A stretch of 5,706 bases of DNA, taken from contig JAYTCQ010000145.1 in the NCBI GenBank assembly GCA_043736395.1, positions 1-5,706 on the forward strand, read 5' to 3'. This DNA is from JAFDVL01 sp043736395. Lineage in GTDB: Bacteria > Acidobacteriota > Blastocatellia > RBC074. Made by a program: the position numbers and the translations under genes. Below are positions 5,595 to 5,706 of this stretch, one piece after another (the first letter of the stretch is position 1; each line of letters begins with the position of its first letter). The notes below the pieces were generated by a model. That model ran no database searches. It worked only from the letters and a program-made list of their open reading frames with translations, and was not told where the DNA came from.

Positions 5595-5706
5595 CGATGA
5601 ACTGTCAGTTCATCGGTTCCCGTGGAAAGTTCTTCCGGCGGGAACGGCGTGAACTAATAGTTCACGCTACGATTGTGCGATGAACTGTTAGTTCATCGGT
5701 TCCTGT
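5595..5706. repeat. Array of at least three 21-nt palindromes (REP-like), cut by the window edge
   Basis: Three 21-nt palindromes, each with 10-nt arms around one central base, are centred at 5605, 5657 and 5688. The first has arms CGATGAACTG and CAGTTCATCG. The second has GCGTGAACTA and TAGTTCACGC. The third has CGATGAACTG and TAGTTCATCG, with one G-T pair at the inner end. All share the core TGAACT-n5-AGTTCA. Copies one and three also share the flank GGTTCC(C/T)GT, giving a direct repeat of about 30 nt with only three differences. No protein is encoded here. The pattern fits interspersed palindromic repeats such as REP/BIME elements or short non-autonomous mobile elements, and the array probably continues past 5706. 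Confidence 0.85.
5616..5645. repeat. Hairpin between palindromes one and two
   Basis: GTTCCCG (5616-5622) pairs with CGGGAAC (5639-5645), and GGAA (5624-5627) pairs with TTCC (5633-5636). This makes an 11-bp stem with a small internal loop (T against GG) and an AGTTC apical loop. It fills most of the spacer between the first two palindromes, so the whole tract is built of adjacent stem-loops. There is no T-run in either direction, so it is not a standard terminator. Confidence 0.65.

Noticed and set aside
5595..5706. CRISPR array
   Set aside because: The repeats are palindromic along their whole length, spacers are unequal (31 and 10 nt between units) and the first spacer is itself a hairpin, so this is not a CRISPR layout.

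Overview
The window looks like chromosomal DNA from a Gram-negative bacterium. The lipoprotein at the right end has a clear lipobox with Gly at +2, which suits the outer membrane. Its start, CGKIGDPLPP, together with the large Ig-like surface protein and the TGAACT-AGTTCA palindromic intergenic repeats, reminds me of Acidobacteriota (Blastocatellia-like). That assignment is an inference from style, not from a marker gene.

Layout, left to right. Bases 1-76 hold the last 24 codons of a gene entering from the left, possibly the tail of an IS5-type DDE transposase. Bases 77-496 are non-coding: a 10-bp perfect inverted repeat, a TATAAT-like box and a GC-rich hairpin just ahead of the next gene. 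Gene A (497-3154, +) encodes an 885-residue exported or membrane-anchored protein: four degenerate tandem Ig-like repeats, a Cys-rich Big-like domain, a second Ig-like segment and a C-terminal metzincin-type zinc protease domain. Gene B (3190-3792, +) follows after 35 bp with its own Shine-Dalgarno sequence and encodes a 200-residue exported helical-repeat (HEAT-like) protein. A and B probably form a two-gene transcription unit that ends at a strong hairpin terminator (3839-3874), which is symmetrical enough to serve the converging gene as well. On the minus strand come mscL (3892-4284), the large-conductance mechanosensitive channel, and a three-FN3-domain lipoprotein gene (4514-5581). An array of at least three 21-nt palindromes plus a hairpin (5595-5706) lies directly upstream of the lipoprotein start and runs to the window edge.

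How the parts relate. mscL and the lipoprotein are envelope genes and look native (about 45-50% GC in lines counted by eye). The protease domain of gene A and all of gene B are clearly more AT-rich (about 40% and 34%) than the Ig-like part of gene A (50-60%). The C-terminal domain and the downstream gene may therefore have come in together, in a layout like that of modular effector-partner loci. The metzincin site also lacks the usual third zinc ligand. These two points, and the palindromic repeat array, are the observations most worth following up. I do not see a proven new system.
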